From the NCBI RefSeq assembly GCF_030052815.1, contig NC_079494.1:38736467-38800466 (forward strand): a DNA stretch of 64,000 nucleotides. Reading direction: 5' to 3'. How positions within the stretch are numbered: position 1 is the first letter of the stretch; each line of letters opens with the position of its first letter. Shown here piece after piece: positions 21,477-33,400 of this stretch. The notes under the pieces are model-generated. The model was not told the DNA's origin. It saw nothing but the letters and a program-made list of their open reading frames with translations, and ran no database searches. This DNA is from Hevea brasiliensis. Taxonomy: Eukaryota; Streptophyta; Magnoliopsida; Malpighiales; Euphorbiaceae. Position numbers and translations under genes: made by a program.

Positions 21477-21789
21477 TTTAAGACCAGCAAAAGAAATTTA
21501 TGGCGGCAAAATTATCTATCTTGCTTTTTATTCTCTTTTCTACTTTTATTTTTTGTAATTTTGAACTTTTACCTTTCTCTTTATTTTCCTTTATTTTTGT
21601 AATCATTTTTACTTTGTTTTACTTTATTTCAAAACCAGACAGGACACTGTTCACCTGTCATATCTTGTACTGTTCACTTTTTACTGTTCGCATGTGAAGG
21701 AGACAAGAATCACTGTTCACACGTGAAGGCATCAAGTGGCAGACACTGTTCAACCTTTCCAAAATTACAAAACTACCCCTGGACACTTC

Positions 21790-21796
21790 TATTTAA
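21790..21796 (+). promoter_or_regulatory. Pararetrovirus TATA element, copy 2
   Basis: TATTTAA after a conserved upstream block (about 21700-21785). A transcript starting about 30 bases downstream would cross into copy 3, so the tandem could yield a terminally redundant, genome-length RNA. That is the classic arrangement by which tandem EPRVs could be transcribed. Confidence 0.6.
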
Positions 21797-21959
21797 GGAG
21801 GCATCCATCCAAGGCAAGGGGAGGCCACTTTAAAGGAACAAAAGCTTACCCAAGCTTCTCCCTCTTCAAGCTTCTCCCTTCAAGCTGAGAATCCGAAGAA
21901 GGTCCTGAAGAAGTCTCACCGAGGTTCAGAAGGAGCAAGAAGGTCGATTCACTTCCCAT

Positions 21960-22417
21960 CCTGCCTTACTTCTACCTCACCTACAAACCTACAAACCCTG
22001 TAACTTCCTTGTAGTAGATCTTAGGAAGCTCATGTGCTGAGCAACCTTTGTAAGTCCTACCCGGAATTACATCTCCAAAACCTTTGTACAAATCTTACAA
22101 ATTTTATAAGATTTTGAAGTAATTTTTCTTCAATTTCTTTTACAAAATTTCAAATTTATTTCTTTAGCATGCATATGGTCGGTTTAACCGCCTGATCTGC
22201 ATAAATATACGTATATATGTTCATAACGGACTGGCTCTGCCGCCTATTGAATATATACATGTATATTCATATTTAATTTACAAATTTAATTTTCATTTCT
22301 GAAGATTTCCTTTCTTTGTGCCTTTTGTTTATTTCTTTAGTTATTTATATATTGTTCAAGATCTAGATTATTACTTCTTCCCTGTTAGCTCATCCCCCTT
22401 TCGATCTTAGGTCTCCT
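21960..22417 (+). promoter_or_regulatory. Long viral leader upstream of the primer site, copy 2
   Basis: Non-coding and conserved in all units. It includes TTTATAAGATTTTGAAG, a GGTTTAACCGCC inverted block, near-palindromic ATATACGTATATAT and AATATATACATGTATATT, and AT-rich stretches. Pararetroviral leaders are long, structured and contain short ORFs. No single structure can be proven here. Confidence 0.5.
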
Positions 22418-22646
22418 TGGTATCAGAGCCTGGGGGGGAAAAGGTTCTATTTAAGGTTCGGATTCACATTTAAACATTTTTGAGGTTGGTAAGATGATCT
22501 TAAGGTGATAAGACAGCTTCTTTAGAGGTGTAAACAGACCTGGGTTGTAAGTCCCGTGTTTAGCCGAGAGGGCGTTTTAGGGCAGTGATTCCTGGTGCGA
22601 TTACCTCACTTAACTCAAAAGATCAACCTAGAAAAATTCTTTAAGT

Positions 22647-25600
22647 ATGAATCCAATTTTCCGTAGGACAGTTTCTTCTTCAAACTCTTCTACCTCGTCC
22701 TCCGAGTCAAGAAAGATAGTTAATAGTGAAGAAATAATAATCGAAAATTTTGGAAAATGTATAGATAATTGGGAAATTCCAAAAGTACAAAAGGATCAGA
22801 TCTATCAGACTACAAAACTCAATTTTTTCAAAATTGATTTCACAATCAAAACTGAAGAGAGAGATCTTCAGATTACAAAACCCTTTGAGACGATTTCTCT
22901 TCTGTCTCAAAAATCCTTACAAAAACATCGTGAAAAATAATACAAATACATCCATATAGGTTTAGTCCAAGTTTGAATTAAACCGCTTACAAAAGAAGGG
23001 TTGAACACCTCAATCCTAGCAGTTTTTAGAGATACTAGGTTCATAAACTTCCAGGACTCCTTGCTTAGTTCAGTCGAGTCTAGTTTGTGCAATGGACCAA
23101 TATCTTTTGATTGCTATCCAAATTTTATCGCTTTAAACGACAGTAATATTACAAAATCCCTTGTTTTACAAATCAAAACTCACAATTACAAAATGCTTGA
23201 AGGATCTATTCCTCTTGCACTGATTTACAAAATTCATTACAAAGCTATGATTTTTGCTTTTGCCACAAAACATAAGTTTCAAAGCAAAAGAGGAGAAACT
23301 TTGCTTTTACAAACTGATCTTACAAAATCCAATACTGTAATCCCTAGATCTATCCAATGGAAGGACATAACCCTACCAGAAGAATGGATTTTAGAAGGTG
23401 CAGTTGAACCAGAATCTTCAAAAATAGTTGAGCCAAATGTTCAACTTAGGCAAGTAACTCAGTATGACGATGGAAGAGTCAGCCTTAGCTTTAACAGAAG
23501 TCTTAGGTTTTTAGATGATTCCTCAACGTCCAGTACTGTTGACATAGAAAGAGTATCTCGTATACCTTCTATCATTAGTTTGCCTATTACAAAACCAGTT
23601 GAAATACAAAATATACAGCCTAGGTATTCTACCTCAGATTTACCTAGCTCTTCTAGGTTTTCTACTCCAGAAATACCTAGATCCACTTTACAAAACGTGA
23701 ATTACTCTACAAATGTTCCACATCCAGTTTATACAAATTTACAAAACGAGTCTGTTCAGGATGAAACCCAAACAGAGTCGTAACTCTTTCTACCTTTTCA
23801 GCCATTACAGAAAATGTAAACCATGAACTTAATGTGCTTGAAAAAGAATTTGAAGTAGACAGACAATATTTGCGTGATGATTTTTATTCTCCAAAGAATC
23901 ATAAAAAGCAAATATGGTTTTTCAAAAATTTTGATAATCAAAGAGAAGAAATTCAAAAGAAATATTATGACTTTGTACACCAACACAGAGTTCATATTCT
24001 TTTCTTTGATTGGTTTGAGATGTATGCTAAAGATCATAACATTTCATATCCGTTTTCCAAAACTCCAAAAACTTTCAAAAAATCAGTTCTAGTTTCAAAA
24101 CCTTCTCCAAATACAAAACCTAAACAACGAGGCGAAGATAATCAATCGAGTTCATTGCGCTCTAAAAGATCTTCTAAAGAGCGGAAGAAAATCGCTAAAC
24201 AAGCAAAAGAAAATCGTCTGTTAATCTCATTATCGTTAGAAACAAAGTTCTGAATGGGAAATTTCAGATGGTAGAAAATACACTGAACATCCTCCTCTTA
24301 GGATAGTAAAATTTCACTTGGAACAAAACAAGCAGCTTTCTTACAAAATTCCAAATGAAAGTGATTCTGTGAACATAAAAAACATTATTTTACAGAATAA
24401 CTTTACAAATGCCCATTTGCATACCATTGGTAAGCAATTACAAAAAATGGAACAAAATCAACAGGCTACAGTTTCCCAAATTGAAACCAAGCTGGATACA
24501 AAATTGAAAAACCCAATTTTCAAACCATTCCAAATTTCCAAAAATAGTCAAAAAGATTTACAAAACAACAATAATTCTGAATTCATCCAGGCTTTGAGAG
24601 ACATGAAAACTAGGCTAGAAGCTTCAACTTCTACTCCAGTAGCACCTGAAACACCTCAAACTTCCCAAAGGAGTGTCAATATAATTGAGGAAGATTCAGA
24701 TTCAGACATCCAAAGCCAAGAAAACCAGCCCATCCAAACTGAAGAAATTCAGTCTTCAAAACCCTTACAAATCAATAGACTTTATTGGCCGCGGGTAGCA
24801 ACACCTCTCCCAATAACAGCTCCAGACTTAGGCATAGAAAATAGATCTGAAATCCTGACCCAGTCTAAATTCAATGCCTCTACTGTCTATGAATGGAACA
24901 TAGATAGTATGTCTAAATACAACATCTTGAATTTGCTCCAGCAAATGACCATGGCAGCAAATGCTTACAAAACCCAAACTGGAACCCCAGACAGAGCTAT
25001 TGCTGAACTCCTCATTGCAGGATTCTCAGGACAGCTCAAAGGATGGTGGGATTATCATCTCACGAACCTACAAAAATCTGAGATTCTAGAATCCATACAA
25101 ACCCAAGAAGATGGTGTACCAATTCTTGATGAGTTAGGCCAACCAATCCCAGATGTAGTAGCCACCTTGATAGTGACAATCTCCTTACACTTCGTAGGTG
25201 ACCCATCTTATCTTAAGGATAAAAATGCCGAACTCCTTTCAAATCTTAGATGCAAAAAACTGAGTGATTTTCAGTATTACAAAACCACTTTCCTTACTAG
25301 GGTAATGCTTAGAGAAGATTCTAGTCAACCTTTTGGAAAGAGAAATTCCTTGCTGGACTTCCGATCCTTTTAGGAGAAAAGGTTAGGAATAAAATTAAGG
25401 AAGCATTTGGAAATCAAATCCCGTATGATAAATTAACCTATGGTGAACTAGTCAGTCTCACTCAAAAAGAAGGTTTAAAGATCTGTCAGGATTTGAAATT
25501 ACAAAAACATTTGAAATGGGAAATGAGAAAAACTCGCCAAGAGTTAGGATCTTTCTGCAAACAATTTGAAATAGGAACCAAAAACCCTACTCCATCGTGG

Positions 25601-28419
25601 AGGAAGTTGTAGCAGAAAAACCTACAAAAATCATCCAAAAATACAAAAACTCTTCAAAACCAGAAAAGATTCCTATTACAAAACTTCCAAAAAAGACTAG
25701 TAAACCTAGTCCTCAATCCAAATCAAAGATCAAAAATTTCACTTGCTACAAAATGTAACAAAGGCCACATCGTAAATTTTTGCAAGTTAAACAAAAACTT
25801 CATGAGTTACAATTAGAAGAAGAAGTTATTAATAAAATAATCGGTCTTTTAATTGAAACCGAGTCGTGAGTCCAGCACAATTGAAAATGAAAAAGGATTA
25901 CAAATTGATGAATTAATCACAAGTTCATCATCCAGCCGATTTCAAATGAGAAAATGAATCGCTTACAAAACCAATATTGAAAATCAATGTTCTTTCAAAA
26001 GACCAGAAGTTACTCTTAGAAATCCTTACACAGGTTGAAGATTCTCAACTACAAAAGGAATTTTTAGGAAAACTTTTAAAAAGCTTTGAAGAACAACCAA
26101 TACAAAAACCTTCTATTATGCCATCTGTTTCAAAAAACACATATGACCTTACGGCCATATTGGGTAGAAAGAAGACTTCAAAACAACCAACTGTTTCAGT
26201 CCAAAGCCTTCAGGAAGAAATAACAGCTGTTAAGATTGAACTTAACGAGCTTAAGGAAAAACAGGCACAGGACTCAGAAACACTTCAAAAATTACTTTCA
26301 AAACAAATCAATGAAGAAATCGAAGAAGAAGATGAAGAAAATACTTTAGAAATTCAAAATATTGAAAAACCTACAAAAGAATTTCTTTTCATTCTTAATG
26401 AGATTTCTTTCAGAAAATATTTGATTAGAATTTCGATAGTTTTTTCAAAAGATTTCAAGATCGATACAATTGCCTTATTTGATACAGGTGCAGATATAAA
26501 TTGTATTAAAGACGGCATTGTTCCAGAAAAATTACAAGAAAAACTCTGAAAATCTTTCATTCAAACAATTCCAAAATCAAAATCAAATACAAAACAGAGG
26601 CTTCAATAGCTAATTCAAATCTCCTTCTACAAACTTCATTTGTTTTAATAAAAGATATCAGTCATAGTGTCATTTTAGGGACCCCTTTTATCAATCTGAT
26701 TACTCCCTACAAAGTCAACTATGATAGTATTTCTTTTAAAACAAAAAATCAAAATCTTGTTTTCCCTTTTGTTGAAAAACCCAAAACAAAGAATTTGAAT
26801 ATCATAAAGGCTTATTCCATTTTTGATAATCAAATAAATGTTTTGGAACAAGAAACAAGACCGCATTTACAAAAAACACGATTCTTTTTAAACAAGCTTG
26901 TTTTCAAAAATCAATTTTTTGATTACTGCTTATTACAAACTAACCCTTATGAGTTTTTGCAGATGACAGAATCACCCAACAATGGAGATTTAGTCCACTT
27001 TGGACCAATAGTCCTCTGCAAAACTCCTGCTCAAAAATTCAGAATTAATGTAGCCAGAACTGCATATGTTCCCTCAGAAAGGCACCAATGTTTATTAGAT
27101 AATCTTTGGACTCTAATACAAAACAAACGATTGGGAGTAACAGCTCTCAATGCACTTTGTATTGAGTTTGAAGAAGCTCATAATTATGTGGCTGACCTTC
27201 TTAGCAGAATTAAATATCATGAGGATCATATCATGGTAGCTCAATCATTCATTGAGTTTTTACAAAACCAAATTTTATACAATTCCATTACATCCAGAAT
27301 TAGTCCATCAGATCCATCCTCTTCTAACCAAAATCATCACCTTGAATTACAAAAACAGGCATTTGAAGGTCTAGGATCCCCACTGGGTTCTAGTATAAAA
27401 ATTCAAAGGCGAAGGACTAAAGGCCTAGGATCCCCACTGGATTCTAGTGTAAAATTACCATTGACCCCACTGGTCAATGTGAAAAATTATCACCACAGTG
27501 AAGTCGTCTTTACTTCACTTGGTGCCAATAGGTCCTTAGAACATTTCCAAACCCGTTGTCTTTCGAAGAAATTCAGGCAACAAGTTCTCAAAGGTCTTCC
27601 TCAAGAAATCTGCGAGCAGATCCTACAAAACATCATCCAGTCCAGAATCAAAGAACAGCTGGATGTTTTCCAAAAAGGTCTCAATTTTACAAAAAGCAAT
27701 CAGCAAGATCACAATGGATGGTCATGGGAATGGGAGTACTACTCAAAACCCCGTTTTCATTGCACTCAGGAACATCCTAACAGATATCCTCTGTGCTATC
27801 CAGACTGTGAACACAGCTTAGATTTCAGCATTCCCCGCTTCACAACCACTCAGATGTCTGGAACTCGATATCTAGACGCCCGAGAACTATTCAAATGGGG
27901 CATGTTAGTCGAGTTACAAAATCTGATTGTGAAATGACAAGGTTTTTGGGAAATAGAGTCCTTCAAGAGGTAAAAAGACTATTATTCTTCCTAAAACCAG
28001 TCAACATACAAATTATTTCAACACCTCCAGAAGTATTAGCAAATGGAGAGCTACAACAAGCGATCCATTACTTCTACCTAGATACAAAACAGCCTACTCT
28101 CTATCATCTTCCATATTGGCCATGCAATCATGAAGATTATTTTGTCCAACTCAACAGATGGCGAGCAAAGACAGTTGTCGATAACTGGCGAAAACACCGA
28201 TATCCAGAATATGGACTAATCCATACGGGTACATACTCTCGGATATTTGTTCATTATGAACATTTGCCAGCTCCAAAACGCTTTCATATTGAAACAAGGT
28301 ATGAAAATTACATGGATCAGTATGAAAGTCATTACGACTTATCCTCTGTCTCGTCAGATGAAGAAACAAGTGACGATGAGGAGACATGGCACAACTTACA
28401 AAACCTGAGAGAAGGATAG
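22647..28419 (+). pseudogene. EPRV copy 3 polyprotein: movement, coat, CCHC, protease and unknown C-terminal region, multiply broken
   Basis: Open pieces are 22647-22940, 23001-23783, 23834-24253, 24318-25373, 25977-26549, 26795-27937 and 27895-28419. The first stop is TAA at 22938-22940 before the movement-protein core. Coat-protein motifs (YEWNID, GWWDYHL) are readable in 24318-25373. The CCHC region at about 25744-25790 is destroyed. The protease DTGADINC is intact near 26481 but frameshifted soon after. The C-terminal region matches copy 2 except for a loss near 27905. Most lesions fit the CTG-to-TCG pattern and may not be real. Confidence 0.85.
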
Positions 28420-28445
28420 AAAGAGTGGTCCCAGCTCCACTCCAT

Positions 28446-28502
28446 AAAAAAAAAGAAAAAAAAGAAAAGAAAAGAAAAAGAAAAGAAAAGAAAAAGAAAA
28501 AT
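28446..28502 (+). repeat. Purine tract, copy 3
   Basis: About 55 bases of A and AAAAG repeats following the stop codon and hairpin. Confidence 0.6.
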
Positions 28503-28809
28503 TTAAGACCGGCAAAAGAAATTTATGGCGGCAAAATTATCTATCTTGCTTTTTATTCTCTTTTCTACTTTTATTTTTTGTAATTTTGAACTTTTACCTT
28601 TCTCTTTATTTTCCTTTATTTTTGTAATCATTTTTACTTTGTTTTACTTTATTTCAAAACCAGACAGGACACTGTTCACCTGTCATATCTTATCGTTCAC
28701 TTTTCTTTCGCATGTGAAGGAGACAAGAATCACTGTTCACACGTGAAGGCATCAAGTGGCAGACACTGTTCAACCTTTCCAAAATTACAAAACTGCCCCT
28801 GGACACTTC

Positions 28810-28816
28810 TATTTAA
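28810..28816 (+). promoter_or_regulatory. Pararetrovirus TATA element, copy 3
   Basis: TATTTAA in the conserved promoter block. Transcripts from here would run into inverted copy 4 and so contain antisense viral sequence. Confidence 0.6.
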
Positions 28817-30069
28817 GGAGGCATCCATCCAAGGCAAGAGGAGGCCACTTCAAAGGAACAAAAGCTTACCCAAGCTTCTCCCTCTTCAAGCTTCTCCCTT
28901 CAAGCCGAGAATCCGAAGAAGGTCCTGAAGAAGTCTCATAGGGTTCGTAGAAGCAAGAAGGTCGATTCACTTCCCATCCTGCCTTACTTCTACCTCACCT
29001 ACAAACCTACAAACCCTGTAACTTCCTTGTAGTAGATCTTAGGAAGCTCATGTGCTGAGCAACCTTTGTAAGTCCTACCCGGAATTACATCTCCAAAACC
29101 TTTGTACAAATCTTACAAATTTTATAAGATTTTGAAGTAAGTTTTCTTCAATTTCTTTTACAAAATTTCAAATTTGTTTCTTTAGCATGCATATGGTCGG
29201 TTTAACCGCCTGATCTGCATAAATATACGTATATATGTTCATAGCAATTTGGCTCTGCCTATTGAATATATACATGTATATTCATATTTAATTTACAAAT
29301 TTAATTTTCATTTCTGAAGATTTTCTTTCTTTGTGCCTTTTGTTTATTTCTTTAGTTATTTATATATTGTTCAAGATCTAAATTATTACTTCTTCCCTGT
29401 TAGCTCATCCCCCTTTCGATCTTAGGTCTTCTTGCTCTGATACCAAGGAGTCCTAAGATCAAAAGGGGGATGAGCTAACAGGGAAGAAGTAATAATCTAG
29501 ATCTTGAACAATATATAAATAATTAAAGAAATAAACAAAGGGCACAAAGAAAGGGAAATCTTCAGAAATGAAAATTAAATTTGTAAATTTAAATATGAAT
29601 ATACATGTATATATTCAATAGGCGGCAGAGCCAGTCCGTTATGAACATATATACGTATATTTATGCAGATCAGGCGGTTGAACCGACCATATGCATGCTA
29701 AAGAAATAAATTTGAAATTTTGTAAAAGAAATTGAAGAAAACTTACTTCAAAATCTTATAAAATTTGTAAGATTTGTACAAAGGTTTTGGAGATGTAATT
29801 CCGGGTAGGACTTACAAAGGTTGCTCAGCACATGAGCTTCCTAAGATCTACTACAAGGAAGTTACAGGGTTTGTAGGTTTGTAGGTGAGGTAGAGGTAGG
29901 GCAGGATGGGAAGTGAATCAACCTTCTTGCTCCTTCTGAACCTCGGGTGAGACTTCTTCAGGACCTTCTTCGGATTCTCGGCTTGAAGGGAGAAGCTTGA
30001 AGAGGGAGAAGCTTGGGTAAGCTTTTGTTCCTTTGAAGTGGCCTCCTCTTGCCTTGGATGGATGCCTCC

Positions 30070-30076
30070 TTAAATA
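30070..30076 (-). promoter_or_regulatory. Pararetrovirus TATA element, copy 4
   Basis: Minus-strand TATTTAA facing copy 3. With the copy 3 promoter at 28810 it forms a convergent promoter pair about 1.25 kb apart. Confidence 0.6.
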
Positions 30077-30389
30077 GAAGTGTCCAGGGGCAGTTTTGTA
30101 ATTTTGGAAAGGTTGAACAGTGTCTGCCACTTGATGCCTTCACGTGTGAACAGTGATTCTTGTCTCCTTCACATGCGAACAGTAAAAAGTGAACAGTACA
30201 AGATATGACAGGTGAACAGTGTCCTGTCTGGTTTTGAAATAAAGTAAAACAAAGTAAAAATGATTACAAAAATAAAGGAAAATAAAGAGAAAGGTAAAAG
30301 TTCAAAATTACAAAAAATAAAAGTAGAAAAGAGAATAAAAAGCAAGATAGATAATTTTACCGCCATAAATTTTTTTTGCCGGTCTTAAA

Positions 30390-30447
30390 TTTTTCTTTTT
30401 CTTTTCTTTTTCTTTTCTTTTCTCTTTCTTTTCTTTTTTTTTTTTTT
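30390..30447 (-). repeat. Purine tract, copy 4
   Basis: About 55 A/G bases on the coding strand between the ORF end and the promoter. Confidence 0.6.
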
Positions 30448-30471
30448 ATGGAGTGGAGCCGACCACTCTTT

Positions 30472-33400
30472 CTATCCTTCTCTCAGTTTTGTAAGTTGTG
30501 CCATGTCCTCATCGTCACTTGTTTCTTCATCCGACGCAGACAGGATAAGTCGTAATGACTTTCATACTGATCCATGTAATTTTCATACCTTGTTTCAATA
30601 TGAAAGTGTTTTGGAGCTGGCAAATGTTCATAATGAACAAATATCCGAGAGTATGTACCGTATGGATTAGTCCATATTCGATATCGTGTTTTCGCCGATT
30701 ATCGACAACCGCTTTGCTCGCCATCCGCTGAGTTGGACGAAATAATCTTCATGATTGCATGGCCAATCTGGAAGATGATAGAGAGTAGGTTGTTTTGTAT
30801 CCAGGTAGAAGTAATGGATCGCTTGTTGTAGCTCTCCATTTGCTAATACTTCTGGAGGTGTTGAAATAATTTGTATGTTGACTGGTTTTAGGAAGAATAA
30901 TAGTCTTCTTACCTCTTGAAGGACTCTATTTCCCAAAAACCTTGTCATTTCACAATCAGATTTTGTAACTCGGACTCCAGCTAACATGCCCCATTTGAAT
31001 AGTTCTCGGCCTAGATACCGTACCGGAACTTCTGAGTGGTTTTGAAGCGGGGAATGCTGAAATCTAAGCTGTGTTCACAGTCTGGATAGCACAGAGGATA
31101 TCTGTTAGGATGTTCCTGAGTGCAATGAAAATGGGGTTTTGAGTAGTACTCCCATTCCCATGACCATCCATTGTGACCTTGCTGATTGCTTTTTGTAAAA
31201 TTGAGACCTTTTTGAAAAACATCCAGCTGTTCTTTGATTCTGGACTGGATGATGTTTTGTAGGATCTGCTCGCGAATTTATTGAGGAAGACCGTTGAGAA
31301 CTTGTTGCCTGAATTTCTTCGAAAGACAATGGGTTTGGAAATGTTCTAAGGACCTATTGGCACTAAGTGAAGCAAGGAGGACTTCACTGTGGTGATAATT
31401 TTTCACATTGAGCAGTGGGGTCAATGGTAATTTTACACTAGTTACCAGTGGGGATCCTAGGCCTTCAGTCCTTCGCCTTTGAATTTTTATACTAGAACCC
31501 AGTGGGGATCCTAGACTTTCAAATGCCTGTTTTTATAATTCAAGGTGATGATTTTGGTTAGAAGAGGATGGATCTGATGGACTAATTCTGGATGTAATGG
31601 AATTGTATAAAATTTGGTTTTGTAAAAACTCAATGAATGATTGAGCTACCATGATATGATCCTCATGATATTTAATTCTGCTAAGGAGGTCAGCCACATA
31701 ATTATTAGCTTCTTCAAACTCAATACAAAGTGCATTGAGAGCTGTTACTCTCAATCGTTTGTTTTGTATTAGAGTCCAAAGATTATCTAATAAACATTGG
31801 TGCCTTTCTGAGGGAACATATGCAGTTCTGGCTACATTAATTCTGAATTTTTGAGCAGGAGTTTTGGAGAGGACTATTGGTCCAAAGTGGACTAAATCTC
31901 CATTGTTGGGTGATTCTCATCCGCAAAACTCATAAGGGTTAGTTTGTAATAGCGAGAATCAAAAATTGATTTTTGAAAACAAGCTTGTTTAAAAAGAATC
32001 GTGTTTTTTGTAAATGCGGTCTTGTTTCCTGTTCCAAAACATTTATTTGATTATCAAAAATGGAATAAGCCTTTATGATATTCAAATTCTTTGTTTTGGG
32101 TTTTTCAACAAAAGGGAAAACAAGATTTTGATTTTTTGTTTTAAAAGAAATACTATCATAGTTGACTTTGTAGGGAGTAATCAGATTGATAAAAGGGGTC
32201 CCTAAAATGACACTATGACTGATATCTTTTATTAAAACAAATGAAGTTTGTAGAAGGAGATTTGAATTAGCTATTGAAGCCTCTGTTTTGTATTTGATTT
32301 TGATTTTGGAATTGTTTGCAGCTGAAAGATTTTCAGTAGTTTTTTCTTGGAATTTTTCTGGAACAATGCCGTCTTTAATACAATTTATATCTGCACCTGT
32401 ATCAAATAAGGCAATTGTATCGATCTTGAAATCTTTTGAAAAAACTATCGAAATTCTAATCAAATATTTTCTGAAAGAAATCTCATTAAGAATGAAGAGA
32501 AATTCTTTTGTAGGTTTTTCAATATTTTGAATTTCTAAAGTATTTTCTTCATCTTCTTCTTCGATTTCTTCATTGATTTGTTTTGAAAGTAATTGTTGAA
32601 GTGTTTTTGAGTCCTGTGCCTGTTTTTCCTTAAGCTCGTTAAGTTCAATCTTAACAGCTGTTATTTCTTCCTGGAGGCTTTGGACTGAAACAGTTGGTTG
32701 TTTTGAAGTCTTCTTTCTACCCAATATGGCCGTAAGGTCATATGTGTTTTTTGAAACAGAGGGCAGAATAGAAGGTTTTTGTATTGGTTGTTCTTTAAAG
32801 ATTTTTAAAAGTTTTCCTAAAAATTCCTTTTGTAGTTGAGAATCTTCAACCTGTGTAAGGATTTCTAAGAGTAACTTCTGGTCTTTTGAAAGAACATTGA
32901 TTTTCAATTTTGGTTTTGTAAAGCGATTCATTTTACGTTTGAACTGGATGATGAACTTGTGATTAATTCATCAATTTGTAATCCTTTTTCATTTTCTGTG
33001 GGTTCAGAATTACTGGACTCACATTCGGTTTCAATTAAAAGACCAGTTATTTTATTAATAACTTCTTCTTCTAATTGTAACTCATGAAGTTTTTTGTTTA
33101 ACTTGCAAAAATTTACAGTGTGGCCTTTGTTACCACATTTGTAGCAAGTGAAATTTTTGATCTTTGATTTGGATTGAGGACTAGGTTTACTAGTCTTTTT
33201 TGGAAGTTTTTTGTAATAGGAATCTTTTTCTGGTTTTGAAGAGTTTTTGTATTTTTGGGATGATTTTTTGTAAGGTTTTCTGCTACAACTTCCTCCACAG
33301 TCTGGAGTAGGGTTTTTGGTTCCTATTTCAAATTGTTTGCAGAAAGATCCTAACTCTTGGCGAGTTTTTCTCATTTCCCATTTCAAATGTTTTTGTAATT

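Larger units (their letters stand above)
15290..22417 (+). mobile_element. EPRV copy 2 (component B type), full-length unit of 7.1 kb
   Basis: It is delimited by primer sites at 15290-15302 and 22418-22430 and joined head-to-tail with copy 3. Contents: 235-base leader, coding region 15525-21350 (movement, coat, CCHC, protease, unknown C-terminal region), hairpin, purine tract, promoter, leader. It has the fewest lesions: one frameshift near 17260, one near 18285 and one nonsense codon at 19134. It therefore serves as the reference copy here. Confidence 0.88.
22418..29434 (+). mobile_element. EPRV copy 3 (component B type), full length, heavily damaged
   Basis: It starts with the primer site 22418-22430, abuts copy 2 head-to-tail and meets copy 4 tail-to-tail at about 29434. 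It has the same gene order as copy 2 and no reverse transcriptase. The stretch 23770-25970 and the promoter-proximal 28690-28710 carry dense small changes at CAG/CTG positions and in homopolymers. Confidence 0.88.

Noticed and set aside
28743..28941. Small 61-62 codon frames in each EPRV promoter block (MKASSGRHC and MADTVQPF types)
   Set aside because: They span the TATA element itself, occur in two overlapping frames and lack a plausible transcript; their conservation follows from the promoter's conservation.
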